Part shown: positions 28,323 to 36,874 of the stretch, piece by piece
Layout: each line of letters starts with the position of its first letter
Numbering within the stretch: the first letter of the stretch is position 1
Assembly (NCBI RefSeq): GCF_014651055.1
Contig: NZ_BMWD01000012.1
Coordinates: forward strand, 29,753 to 93,752
Reading direction: 5' to 3'
Length of the DNA stretch: 64,000 nt
Source: Streptomyces fructofermentans
GTDB taxonomy: Bacteria > Actinomycetota > Actinomycetes > Streptomycetales > Streptomycetaceae
The notes under the pieces: generated by a model
What the model was told of the DNA's origin: nothing
What the model saw: only the letters and a program-made list of their open reading frames with translations
Databases searched by the model: none
Program-made: the position numbers and the translations under genes

Positions 28323-29327
28323 ATGAGACTCCTGATACTGGGCGGTACGGAATTCGTGGGACGGGCCGTCGCGGAGGCCGCGCTCGCGCGGGACTGGGAC
28401 GTGACCGTCTTCCACCGCGGACGGCACGCGCCCCCGGCCGGGGTGCGGTCCCTGCACGGCGACCGCACCGCGCCGGACGGCCTGGCCGCGCTCTCCGGGA
28501 CCGAGCGGGAGTGGGACCTCGTCGTCGACACCTGGTCCGCGGCGCCCCGGGCCGTGCGGGAGACGGCCCGGCTGCTCCGTGACCGGGCCCGGCGGTACGC
28601 GTACGTGTCGAGCTGCTCGGTGTACGCGTGGCCGGCTCCGGCCGGCTACGACGAGGACGCCCCGCTCGTGGCGGACGCCTCCCCCGACGCGGAACAGACC
28701 GACTACGCGCGCGACAAGCGCGGTGGCGAGCTGGCGGTGCTCGGCTCGTTCGGCGAGGAGCGGTCGCTCCTCGTGCGGGCCGGGCTCATCCTCGGCCCGT
28801 ACGAGAACATCGGGCGGCTGCCCTGGTGGCTCGGCCGGACGGCGCGCGGCGGCCGGGTGCTCGCGCCGGGACCGCGCGCGCTGCCGCTCCAGTACATCGA
28901 CGTGCGCGACCTCGCCGAGTGGATCCTCGGGGCGGCCGCGTCGGGTGCGGGCGGGGCGTACAACCTGATCAGCCCGTCCGGGCACGCGACGACCGGGACC
29001 CTGCTGGAGGCGTGCGCGGCGGTGACGGGCGGCACGGCCGAGCTGTGCTGGACCGGCCCGGAGTTGATCCTGGAGGCGGGCATCGAGCCCTGGGTCCAGC
29101 TCCCCGTGTGGGTGCCGCCGGACTCCGAGTCGCACGCCGCGATGCACACGGCGGACGTGTCCCGGGCCGTGCGGGAGGGACTGCGGTGCCGCCCGGTCGC
29201 CGAGACGGTGGCCGACACCTGGAACTGGCTGCGGGACATCGGCGGCACCGCGCCCCAGCGGCCCGACCGCCCGGTGGTCGGGCTCGACCCGGCCCTGGAG
29301 GCGAAGGTCCTGGACGCCCGGGGGTGA
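28323..29327 (+). CDS. NAD-dependent epimerase/dehydratase (extended SDR)
   Basis: 334 aa, extended SDR with MRLLILGGTEFVGRAV as the nucleotide motif. SSCSVYAW is at the catalytic strand, and the usual YxxxK is replaced by the stretch TDYARDKRGGE (Tyr-Ala-Arg-Asp-Lys), which fits. A C-terminal region with DLAEWILGAA and ADVSRAVREGL is typical. Substrate unknown; relatives are often called reductases of the isoflavone/mRNA-binding type. The stop codon lies in a 14-bp direct repeat (see 29318-29357). Confidence 0.8.
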   Translation: MRLLILGGTEFVGRAVAEAALARDWDVTVFHRGRHAPPAGVRSLHGDRTAPDGLAALSGTEREWDLVVDTWSAAPRAVRETARLLRDRARRYAYVSSCSVYAWPAPAGYDEDAPLVADASPDAEQTDYARDKRGGELAVLGSFGEERSLLVRAGLILGPYENIGRLPWWLGRTARGGRVLAPGPRALPLQYIDVRDLAEWILGAAASGAGGAYNLISPSGHATTGTLLEACAAVTGGTAELCWTGPELILEAGIEPWVQLPVWVPPDSESHAAMHTADVSRAVREGLRCRPVAETVADTWNWLRDIGGTAPQRPDRPVVGLDPALEAKVLDARG

Positions 29328-29357
29328 TGCCGCACCATCCCGGCCGGGGGTGATGCC
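29318..29357. repeat. 26-bp-spaced direct repeat spanning a stop codon
   Basis: CCGGGGGTGATGCC occurs exactly at 29318-29331 and 29344-29357; flanking bases are also similar, so a roughly 26-bp unit was duplicated. The first copy contains the TGA stop of the epimerase; the second forms the left arm of the terminator hairpin at 29340-29375. Confidence 0.75.
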
Positions 29358-29375
29358 AGCACCACCCCCGGCCGG
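29340..29375 (+). terminator. Intrinsic terminator after the epimerase gene
   Basis: 13-bp perfect stem CCGGCCGGGGGTG with a 10-nt loop. Confidence 0.75.
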
Positions 29376-29423
29376 GTGGTCAGGCCCAGTGACCGGGGCG
29401 GCGGGCCCGGCGACACTGGGCGC

Positions 29424-30725
29424 ATGGAGACGGGGAACGGGCGGTCCGGCGGCGCCGGGGGACGGGGCGGGGGCATGGGGCGCACCGCCGCTCTGACCGG
29501 GGTACGGGCCCTTGTGCTCGCTGTCGCCGTACCGGCCGGGGCGATCACCCTGTTCGTGCTGAGCGTGGTGTCGATCGTCCTGGTGCCCCTGGGCATCGGG
29601 CTGTTCACCACCCCGTGGGTGCTGGCGGGGGTGCGCACCTTCGCGGACCTTCGGCGGCTGGCGGCGGCCCGCTGGTGCGGGGTGCGGATACCGGCCGTGT
29701 ACCGGCGGGTGCCCGCGGACGCCAACCCCTGGGAGCGGTGCTTCCGCGTGCTCGGCGATCCGGGGACCTGGCGGGACCTGCGGTGGCTGCCGGTGGACAT
29801 GACCGCGGGGTTCGTCACCGCGCTGCTGCCCGCCGCGCTGCTCGTCTACCCCTTCGAGGGTTTCGCCCTCGGCGCCGGCCTGTGGCGGGTCTTCACCGAC
29901 GGCACGTACGTCGGCTGGTGGTACGGCTTCGTGCCGGTCGGCGGGCAGCTCAGTGCCCTGGCGGCGGCCGCGCTGGGCGCCGTCCTGCTGTGGGCCGGCG
30001 TCCGCACCGCCCCGTTCCTGCTGCGCGCGCACTTCCTGCTGACCCGGGCGGTGCTGGCGCCCGGACGGGGTGAACTCGCGGAGCGCGTACGGGTGCTGAC
30101 CGAGACCCGGCGCGACGCCGTGGACACCTCGGCGGCCGAACTGCGCCGGATCGAGCGGGACCTGCACGACGGCGCGCAGGCCAGGCTCGTCTCGATGGGC
30201 CTGGACCTGGGCACGGTCGAGGCACTTCTGGAGAAGGACCCGGAGCAGGCCAGGGAGTTGCTCGCGCGGGCGCGCAGGTCGTCCGCCGAGGCGCTCACCG
30301 AACTGCGCGACCTGGTGCGGGGCATTCATCCTCCGGTGCTCGCCGAGCGCGGACTGGGCGACGCGGTACGGGCGTTGGCGCTGCGGCTGCCGATCCGTAC
30401 GCAGGTCGACGTGGACCTGGCCGCCCGGCCGACGGCGCCCGTGGAGTCCGCCGCGTACTTCGCCGTCAGCGAGGTGCTCACCAACGCAGTCAAGCACTCG
30501 GGCGCCGACCGGATCTGGGTCGATCTGCGGCACTCCCCCGACCGGGGCGGTGTGCTGCGGATCGCGGTCACCGACAACGGCAGGGGCGGGGCCGTGATCG
30601 GCGCGGGCTCGGGACTGTCCGGGGTCGAGCGGCGGCTGGGTACATTCGACGGCGTCCTCGCCGTCGGCAGCCCCGCGGACGGCCCCACCATGGTGACCAT
30701 GGAGATCCCTTGCGAGTTGTCCTAG
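29424..30725 (+). CDS. Sensor histidine kinase, NarL/DesK type
   Basis: 433 aa. About four membrane segments (LVLAVAVPAGAITLFVLSVV, VTALLPAALLVYPF, and two near GGQLSALAAAALGAVLLWAG, residues 20-190), a DUF-like sensor loop, then HisKA_3 with the phospho-acceptor His248 in ERDLHDGAQARLVS. The ATPase follows with the N box EVLTNAVKHS and the G box DNGRGG. The protein sensed is unknown. The ATG at 29424 is a guess; MGRTAALTG at 29475, preceded by GGACGGGGCGGGGGC, is the alternative. The next gene overlaps by 16 nt, so they form a two-component operon. Confidence 0.9.
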   Translation: METGNGRSGGAGGRGGGMGRTAALTGVRALVLAVAVPAGAITLFVLSVVSIVLVPLGIGLFTTPWVLAGVRTFADLRRLAAARWCGVRIPAVYRRVPADANPWERCFRVLGDPGTWRDLRWLPVDMTAGFVTALLPAALLVYPFEGFALGAGLWRVFTDGTYVGWWYGFVPVGGQLSALAAAALGAVLLWAGVRTAPFLLRAHFLLTRAVLAPGRGELAERVRVLTETRRDAVDTSAAELRRIERDLHDGAQARLVSMGLDLGTVEALLEKDPEQARELLARARRSSAEALTELRDLVRGIHPPVLAERGLGDAVRALALRLPIRTQVDVDLAARPTAPVESAAYFAVSEVLTNAVKHSGADRIWVDLRHSPDRGGVLRIAVTDNGRGGAVIGAGSGLSGVERRLGTFDGVLAVGSPADGPTMVTMEIPCELS

Positions 30726-31363
30726 CGGAAGACCTGTTCCTGCTGCGCGACGGGCTGGTCAGGATGCTGGAGGCGTACGGCTTCGAGATCGCGGCGGCCG
30801 TCGGCAGCGGCCCCGAGCTGACCAGGGCCCTCGCAGGACCGGCGCCGGACGTCGCCGTGGTCGACGTCCGGCTGCCGCCCTCCTTCACGGACGAGGGACT
30901 CCAGTGCGCCCTGGCGGCCCGCCGGGCCAGGCCAGGGCTGCCGGTGCTCGTGCTCTCGCAGCACGTGGAGCGGCTCTACGCGCGCGAACTGCTCGCGGAC
31001 GGGACGGGTGGCGTGGGCTACCTGCTCAAGGACCGGGTGTTCGACGCCGATCAGTTCATCGACGCCGTGCGCCGGGTCGCGGGGGGCGGTACGGCGATGG
31101 ACCCGCAGGTCATCCAGCAGTTGCTGGCCCGGCAGCGGGGCGGCGGCCGGCCGATGTCCCGGCTGACTCCGCGCGAGCTGGAGGTTTTGGAACTCATGGC
31201 TCAGGGCAGGTCGAATGCGGCGATCGCGGGTCAACTGGTGGTCACGGAACGGGCGATCGCCAAGCACACGTCCAACATCTTCGCGAAGCTGGGCCTGGAG
31301 GTCTCGGACGACGACAACCGTCGCGTTCTCGCCGTTCTCGCCTATTTGGATCAGGACCGCTGA
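30710..31363 (+). CDS. LuxR/NarL-type response regulator
   Basis: 217 aa. Receiver domain with Asp8, phospho-acceptor Asp52 (AVVDVRLPP) and a Lys in YLLKDR, then a LuxR HTH (LTPRELEVLELMAQGRSNAA, region about 150-205). The start is TTG at 30710, which gives MRVVLAED; GGAG lies 6 nt upstream within the kinase gene, so translation is coupled to the kinase. The pair is likely to autoregulate, but no target is evident. Confidence 0.9.
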   Translation: MRVVLAEDLFLLRDGLVRMLEAYGFEIAAAVGSGPELTRALAGPAPDVAVVDVRLPPSFTDEGLQCALAARRARPGLPVLVLSQHVERLYARELLADGTGGVGYLLKDRVFDADQFIDAVRRVAGGGTAMDPQVIQQLLARQRGGGRPMSRLTPRELEVLELMAQGRSNAAIAGQLVVTERAIAKHTSNIFAKLGLEVSDDDNRRVLAVLAYLDQDR

Positions 31364-31450
31364 AAGGGCCCGAAACAAGGGCCGATTAATGAGTGACGGC
31401 ACGGGAGCGGAGATCGCCCCGTAGTTCGAATTCATTGAATGAAATTCAGT

Positions 31451-31471
31451 AACGGCACTTCAACTGCCGTT
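31451..31471 (+). terminator. Possible terminator after the two-component operon
   Basis: AACGGCA-CTTCAAC-TGCCGTT followed by GTTT, in an unusually AT-rich stretch. Just before it lies GAATTCATTGAATGAAATTC (31427-31446), a second imperfect dyad that might be a regulator site. Nothing else is seen between 31364 and 31633. Confidence 0.45.
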
Positions 31472-31633
31472 GTTTCAGGGCCTTCTGGCCCCCTTGCGCC
31501 AGGATTGCGCCACGGGACTCCCATCATTTCCTGAAGACGCTGAACGCCTCAGGAACCTCCTCCGTATTGAACGGAGCCGCTTCACCTCCTGTCGGGCGCC
31601 TCGATGCCCCCGCAAGGAAGCCAGAGGAGTTCC

Positions 31634-33193
31634 ATGGGACGCACGAACCGTAAACGCCGCTCCACGCTCGCCAACCGGGCGATTGCCGCATCGGCGGCAC
31701 TCGCACTGGGCGGCGGCGGTCTGATCGCGGCCAATTTCTACGCTTCTGCAGGCGAGGGCAAGAACTCGGCACAGAACGCGCAGACGACGGCCGCCCAGGT
31801 GGCCACCATCGACTGCCCCGACGCGAGCACCAGGATCACGGATGTTCCGGAGCGGGCACGCCAGAACGTCGACACGGACCTGGCCACGCTGGACCGCCAG
31901 ATCACCGAGGCGTACGCACGACTCGCCTCCTCCCGCAACGCCGCGGCCCAGGACCCCGGCTTCGTACAGAACGCGATCCTGAATCCGCTCAAGGACAAGC
32001 GTGCTGCCACGCTCGACCGGATCCGGATCAGCATCAAGCGCGTCGGCGGTACGCCCCCCGAGCTGGCCTCGCTGGCTCCGTGCACGGGCAAGCCCGTCGA
32101 CCAGCCCCAGACCACCGACGGCGAGGCAGGTGCCGGTCAGGACCAGGGCCAGGGCGGCGCGAGCCAGGACCCGGGCCAGGAGCAGGGCGGGGACCAGGGA
32201 GCCGAGCAGGGCGGCGAGCAGGGCGGCGACCAGGGTCAGGGACAGGCCAACGGACAGGGCGGAAACGGCCCGGTCGCGGCGGACTTCCAGGACATCACCA
32301 CCGTCCAGCCCAGCAACAAGCGGGGCGTGGGCGCGAACGGCCTCGCCGCGAACGGCCGGTCGGGCTCGCGGGGCACCTTCACCACGAGCTGCGGCACCAA
32401 CGGGAACGACAACCACAACACGGACAACGTGATCGTCGCCCCCGGTGTCACCAACGGTGCCCACCACCTGCACGACTACGTCGGCAACCAGAACAACGAC
32501 GCCTTCGCGAGCGACGCGGAGCTGGCGGCCGCGCAGACCACCTGCCGCAACCAGGGCGACAAGTCCTCGTACTTCTGGCCGGTGCTGCGCCTCCAGGACG
32601 GTTCGCAGGACTTCGACCAGAACAACGACGGCGGCGGCAAGGAGGGCAACGTCGGCAAGATCCTCCAGCCGCGTCAGGCCCAGCTCAAGTTCGTCGGCAA
32701 CAAGCGCGGCAAGGTCGTCGGAATGCCGGCCGCCCTGCGCATCATCACCGGTGACGCCAAGGCCTTCGTGAACGGCCTCGGCAACGCCAACGTGAACTGG
32801 AGCTGCACCGGCTTCGAGAACCGCCAGCTCACGGACAAGTACCCGATCTGCCCCGACGGCAGCGACGTGGTGCGCACGACCAACTTCCAGAGCTGCTGGG
32901 ACGGCCAGAACGCCGACAGCGCCAACCACCGCACGCACGTGGCCTTCGTCCAGGCGAACGGCACCTGCGCCAACGGCTTCAAGGCGATCCCCCAGCTCCA
33001 GGTCCGCCTGGTCTACGACGTACCCGCGCCGGTGATCGAGAACGGTCAGGTCACGAACCCGTACGCGGTCGACTCCTTCCCGGAGAACCTGCACAAGCCG
33101 ATCACCGACCACAACGACTTCATCAACTTCTTCTCCCAGAACCTGATGAACAAGATGGTCAACTGCATCAACGGCGGCAGGAAGTGCCAGTGA
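31634..33193 (+). CDS. Secreted DUF1996 domain protein
   Basis: 519 aa. Basic start, hydrophobic core (AIAASAALALGGGGLIAANF) and an Ala-Ser-Ala cleavage region make a Sec (possibly Tat-like) signal peptide. A small Cys domain (TIDCPDAS...APCTG) follows, then a Gln/Gly/Asp-rich linker with repeats of DQG and EQGG (about residues 155-210). The C-terminal DUF1996 domain has GAHHLHDYVGN, YFWPVLRL, FENRQLTDKYPICPDG, SCWDG and HRTHVAF. DUF1996 occurs in fungal and bacterial extracellular proteins and has no assigned activity. The ATG at 31634 has AGAGGAG 4 nt upstream. A 15-bp terminator follows. Confidence 0.85.
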   Translation: MGRTNRKRRSTLANRAIAASAALALGGGGLIAANFYASAGEGKNSAQNAQTTAAQVATIDCPDASTRITDVPERARQNVDTDLATLDRQITEAYARLASSRNAAAQDPGFVQNAILNPLKDKRAATLDRIRISIKRVGGTPPELASLAPCTGKPVDQPQTTDGEAGAGQDQGQGGASQDPGQEQGGDQGAEQGGEQGGDQGQGQANGQGGNGPVAADFQDITTVQPSNKRGVGANGLAANGRSGSRGTFTTSCGTNGNDNHNTDNVIVAPGVTNGAHHLHDYVGNQNNDAFASDAELAAAQTTCRNQGDKSSYFWPVLRLQDGSQDFDQNNDGGGKEGNVGKILQPRQAQLKFVGNKRGKVVGMPAALRIITGDAKAFVNGLGNANVNWSCTGFENRQLTDKYPICPDGSDVVRTTNFQSCWDGQNADSANHRTHVAFVQANGTCANGFKAIPQLQVRLVYDVPAPVIENGQVTNPYAVDSFPENLHKPITDHNDFINFFSQNLMNKMVNCINGGRKCQ

Positions 33194-33212
33194 TCCGCTG
33201 AGGACCCACTGA

Positions 33213-33246
33213 GAAGGCCGGCGGTGAGCGATCACCGCCGGCCTTC
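33213..33246 (+). terminator. Intrinsic terminator after the DUF1996 gene
   Basis: 15-bp perfect stem GAAGGCCGGCGGTGA with its complement and loop GCGA, 19 nt after the stop. Being symmetric, it may also serve the convergent lipoprotein gene. Confidence 0.85.
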
Positions 33247-33268
33247 GGCGTTTCCTCCCCCGCGCGCC

Positions 33269-33700
33269 TCAGCCGTCGTGGCCCGAGTGCGTGGCCCCGT
33301 GGTCCGAGCCGCCGTGGTCCGTGCCCTCCTCGACGGTCCCGCCGAGCCGGCCGCGCAGCGCCGTGACCACCTTCGTCTCGCCGACGGCGACCCACTTGGC
33401 GCCGACCAGGTAGTGGCCGCCGTAGTCCTTGGCCCCGTTGAGCCACTCGCGCTGGCCCCGGTCGGTGGCGAAGGTGGCGAGGATGAACTTGCCGTCGGCG
33501 TTCTTGCAGATGGCCTGCCGGATCTCGTCCGCGTCCGTCTGGATGTCCGGCTTGCACTTCACCTCGGCGGCCAGGTGCTCCAGGCTGCCGGTCGCCGTCG
33601 CGGGCACCTTGTCGTCGGTGCCGCCGTCCGAACCGCAGCCCGACAGCGCCAGCACCGCAGCCCCTGCGACGAGCGCGAACCCGTGTCGCGTCATCCTCAT
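33269..33700 (-). CDS. Putative lipoprotein with His-rich tail
   Basis: 143 aa. Basic start, hydrophobic segment and LALSGCGS give a lipobox with Cys23 or so as lipidation site. The mature part has two Cys (EVKCKPDIQ, RQAICKNADG), then FATDRGQREWLNGAKDYGGHYLVGAKWVAV, and ends with DHGGSDHGATHSGHDG, which could bind metal. Function unknown. The ATG at 33700 has GGAGGA upstream; an internal ATG two codons later is possible. Confidence 0.82.
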   Translation of the reverse strand: MRMTRHGFALVAGAAVLALSGCGSDGGTDDKVPATATGSLEHLAAEVKCKPDIQTDADEIRQAICKNADGKFILATFATDRGQREWLNGAKDYGGHYLVGAKWVAVGETKVVTALRGRLGGTVEEGTDHGGSDHGATHSGHDG

Positions 33701-34158
33701 CCGTTCCTCCGCTCCCGTCCGGCGACCTGGACCCGCCGGCTCCGTACGCGCCGTTGAGCACGGACCGCACCCGGCCCGCGCCCCGCCCGCCGTGGCGGGG
33801 GCACGCGGACGGACGGTCCGCCGCGGCGCGCGTGCCGGGCACGGCCGGTGCCGTCTCCCCCGGGACCGCACCCGAGGGTGCCGGTCCCGGCCCACGCCGC
33901 GAAGAGCCCCCGGGAGGGGCCCCGCCCTCGATACGGCTCCCGCGCGCCGCGCGCTCAATCGGCCGCCGCACGGCTGTGCGGGCCGACCGCGCCCCAGTGT
34001 CCCCGAAAGGGCCGCGAAACACCCACGGCCCACCGCGGGTACCGGGGCGCACCCGGAGACCTCGGGGCGTTCCGGGCGGCCGGGCGCCGCCGTCGGCGGG
34101 CGGGGGCGGGCGACCGGGCCGGTGTCGTTCCCGTACCCACCTGTGCGAGGCTGGGCGG
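33701..34158. other. Gene-free gap
   Basis: About 460 nt of GC-rich DNA between the lipoprotein gene and the TPR protein. Several long frames cross it on both strands, but none has a ribosome binding site or a protein-like sequence. I see no RNA gene or strong hairpin here. Confidence 0.6.
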
Positions 34159-34662
34159 ATGATCGCAGCAGACTGGGAAGAGCGCGTGACGGCGGCTTGG
34201 GCCACGATCGACGACTACGCCGAGGACCAGGCGGCCGACTTCCGGGCGCTGATCGACACGCTGGTCGCCGACCTGCCGGCCGACAGCCCCGTCGGACCCT
34301 TCGAGCAGGCGTGCGCCTGGGACTCCACGGGGCACTCGGACCGGGCCGTGCCGCTGTACCGGGAGGCACTCGCGCGCGGGCTCGACGGCTACCGCGGACG
34401 GCGGGCGAAGATCCAGCTCTCCAGCTCGCTGCGGAACATCGGCCGGCCGGAGGAGGGCGTCAACCTCCTCTCCCCCGAACTCGTCGCCCCCTCCGACGAG
34501 TTGGACGACGCGGTGCGCGCGACGCTCGCTCTGTGCCTGGCGGACCTCGGGCGGGAGCGCGAGGGCCTGTCGCTGGTGCTCGGCGCGCTCGCCCCCCATC
34601 TGCCCCGCTACCAGCGCTCCATGGCGAACTACGCCCGCCTGCTCGTGGAGCCCGGGGAGTAA
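34159..34662 (+). CDS. Tetratricopeptide repeat protein (TPR_5-like)
   Basis: 167 aa, all helical with two to three TPR-like pairs (FEQACAWDSTGHSDRAVPLYREALARG, then LRNIGRPEEGVNLL and LALCLADLGREREGLSLVLGAL). Resembles the TPR_5 family of small Streptomyces proteins. Presumably a protein-protein adaptor. The ATG at 34159 has GGCGG upstream, which is a weak ribosome binding site. Confidence 0.82.
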   Translation: MIAADWEERVTAAWATIDDYAEDQAADFRALIDTLVADLPADSPVGPFEQACAWDSTGHSDRAVPLYREALARGLDGYRGRRAKIQLSSSLRNIGRPEEGVNLLSPELVAPSDELDDAVRATLALCLADLGREREGLSLVLGALAPHLPRYQRSMANYARLLVEPGE

Positions 34663-34722
34663 CTCGGCCCCCTCCGAGGGCAGTCCAGGTGACCAACCAC
34701 CGATTCGCTCGTTCTGCTGAAC

Positions 34723-36810
34723 GTGCAGTCACAGGATGTCGCCCCGCGCCCCAACCCGGCCTCCGGACCGGTCGTCGATGTCGAGCAGGCCGAGGCCGCG
34801 CTCACCGAGCACTACCCGCGCCTGGTCCGGCTCGCCTATCTGGTGCTGCCGCCCAGCCTCGGCCGCAACCGCCGCGTACTCACCGCGCACGCGCTCACCC
34901 AGCGCGCGCTGCCCCGGGGCCGGTCCTCCGGCGACGGTTCGGCCCTGCCGGCCCAGAAGGGCGCCGAGGGCAGGAACGGCGATCCGGGATACACCCATGT
35001 GCGCCTGAGGGTGCTGCGCGGGGCCCTGGAGGCGGGCAGGCCCGTCACGTTCAGGGCCTGGCCGAAGCGGGCGCAACTGCCCCCGCTGCTCCCGCACGTA
35101 TGGGGGCTGCGGCTGCTCCCCCGGGCCGGCGGCGCCGACGAACTCGCGCTGGACCAGCGGCTGTCGGCCCTCTCCCCGGCGGCCCGCGCGGCCTATGTGC
35201 TGCGCGGTCTGGAGCGGCTGTCCGACGCGGACACGCGCGCGGTACTGACCGCGGCGGGCGAGTCCGACCCGGGCCGGGCCCTCTCCGAGGCCGGCGGCGT
35301 GGAGGCCCGGTACGGCCTGCTGACGTCCCCCGAGTTCGACCCGTGCTCCCTGCAGGCCCGCCCCACCGACCTGCTGCGCCGGCGCCAGCACATCAGGGCG
35401 GCCCTCGCCGCCGGTGCCGCCGTCGCCGTGTGCGGGGCGCTGCTCGCCCTTCCCGGCGACGGCTGGGGTCCCGAGGGCGCGGCCGCCCCGCCGTACGCGC
35501 AGAACCCGGCTGCCCAGGCGGCACTGGACCCCGACCGCCTGACGCTGGTCCCGGCGGGCGCCTGGAAGTCGTCCCCGCGCGCGGACTTCTCGGTGTGGCC
35601 CGCACGCGGCGGACTCACCGCCGACAAGGCGCTGCTGCGCCGCGCTCTCGCCGTGTGGGCGCGGCCGGGCGGGACCGTCCAGGTGTCGGCGACCCCGGGC
35701 ACGCCGTCGGGCGCCCCGCCCGGGCCGCCCCAACTGCTCTTCGCGGGCGAGGTCGACAGGAGCCGGGTCGTCGTGCTCCACGACGGACTGCGCATCGCGC
35801 GCTACGCCGAGCCGGTGGACGGCACGCAGGGCGCGGCCCTTGACTTCGCGCGCGTCGACGGCGGGACGGACGCCGACGCGAACGCGCTCGTGCTCAGCCG
35901 GAGCGACGGCAACATCCGCTACCTGACGGCTCCCTGGGTGCGTTCCGCGGCCGTGCGCGACCTGCTGAAGACCCCCGCGGCCGGTACCTCGGGGGCACCC
36001 GGCGCTGCGGCGGGTGCGGCGGGCACGCCCGGTGCGGCGGGCACTGCGGGGACTGCGGGTACTGCGGGCACCGCGGGGACTGCGGGTACTGCGGGCACCG
36101 CGGGGACGGCAGGTGCGGCAGGTGCGGCGGGCTCGGCGGGCACGCCCGGTGCGGCGCGGCTGGAGCTGTCCGCGGACGGGGTGACCGAGCCGTTCGCCGG
36201 CCCGATCCAGCCGTCCGGCGAGTGCCGCTCGTGGAACGTGCTGGAGCTCACCGGCCCGTCGGCCACCCGGACGGTGACCGACCTCGGCGAGCTGACTCCC
36301 GCCCGGCTCACCGCGGGCCGCCCGGAACGGCCCGGGGACGCCGCGTCGGCCACCTGGTCACCACTGGCCTGCTCCCTCGCGGCCGCCCGCGGCCAGGGGG
36401 TGCGCTCGGTCAACGCCTGGGCGTACGCCCGGCAGCCGCTGCCCGACGGGGGCGGCCGGGCCCAGTGGCTGTGCACCCGCGCGGACACCTGGCGCGGCGA
36501 GGGCGCCCAGGTCCTCGCCCAGTTCCACGCCCCGGGTCAGCGGTTCGGGGCGGTCACGGCGAAGGCCGACGACGTGCCCGCCTGCGGTGCCGCCGAACCC
36601 GACGTGCTCGCGGGTGTGCTGTGGAGGTCCGCGGCGGGCCACTGGTACATGCTCGCGGCGGGCAGCGGCGACACCGCGACGGTCCGCGCCACCGGCGGTG
36701 TCAGGGGGGCCGCGCGGGGCCGTCTGCTGACGGTACGGGCCGAACAGGGCGCGCAGGTGGACCTGAAGGGCACGCTGAAGGACGGCAGGCCCGTAGACGG
36801 GCTGGGCTGA
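34723..36810 (+). CDS. Sigma-factor-like membrane-anchored protein with Gly-Thr-Ala tract
   Basis: 695 aa. The first part (HYPRLVRLAYLVLP, then LSPAARAAYVLRGLERLSDADTRAVL) resembles regions 2 and 4 of ECF sigma factors, but key acidic and DNA-contact residues look degenerate. One membrane segment follows (AALAAGAAVAVCGALLALPG, about residues 226-246). The C-terminal 440 residues would be outside, with a Gly-Ala-Thr repeat from a 9-nt tandem repeat at 36043-36114, then a domain with Cys pairs (SGECRSWN, PLACSLAAARG, WLCTRADTW, VPACGAAEP). No function is known. The GTG at 34723 has no ribosome binding site, so the true start may differ. Confidence 0.75.
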   Translation: MQSQDVAPRPNPASGPVVDVEQAEAALTEHYPRLVRLAYLVLPPSLGRNRRVLTAHALTQRALPRGRSSGDGSALPAQKGAEGRNGDPGYTHVRLRVLRGALEAGRPVTFRAWPKRAQLPPLLPHVWGLRLLPRAGGADELALDQRLSALSPAARAAYVLRGLERLSDADTRAVLTAAGESDPGRALSEAGGVEARYGLLTSPEFDPCSLQARPTDLLRRRQHIRAALAAGAAVAVCGALLALPGDGWGPEGAAAPPYAQNPAAQAALDPDRLTLVPAGAWKSSPRADFSVWPARGGLTADKALLRRALAVWARPGGTVQVSATPGTPSGAPPGPPQLLFAGEVDRSRVVVLHDGLRIARYAEPVDGTQGAALDFARVDGGTDADANALVLSRSDGNIRYLTAPWVRSAAVRDLLKTPAAGTSGAPGAAAGAAGTPGAAGTAGTAGTAGTAGTAGTAGTAGTAGAAGAAGSAGTPGAARLELSADGVTEPFAGPIQPSGECRSWNVLELTGPSATRTVTDLGELTPARLTAGRPERPGDAASATWSPLACSLAAARGQGVRSVNAWAYARQPLPDGGGRAQWLCTRADTWRGEGAQVLAQFHAPGQRFGAVTAKADDVPACGAAEPDVLAGVLWRSAAGHWYMLAAGSGDTATVRATGGVRGAARGRLLTVRAEQGAQVDLKGTLKDGRPVDGLG
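36043..36114 (+). repeat. Eight 9-nt tandem repeats coding Gly-Thr-Ala
   Basis: Units ACTGCGGGN/ACCGCGGGG repeat eight times without a break, with a higher-order period of 27 nt. They encode the Thr-Ala-Gly tract of the protein at 34723-36810. Since 9 is a multiple of 3, copy number can change without a frameshift. Confidence 0.9.
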
Positions 36811-36874
36811 CCCGGGGGAACACCCGTACCGGACCGGCCCTTTTGCGGCTGGATTCGATCGGTAAGGTGTTCGT

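Noticed and set aside
27336..30533. 1065-codon frame on the minus strand
   Set aside because: Antisense to three well-supported genes; sequence is Arg/Pro/His-rich and shows no domain.
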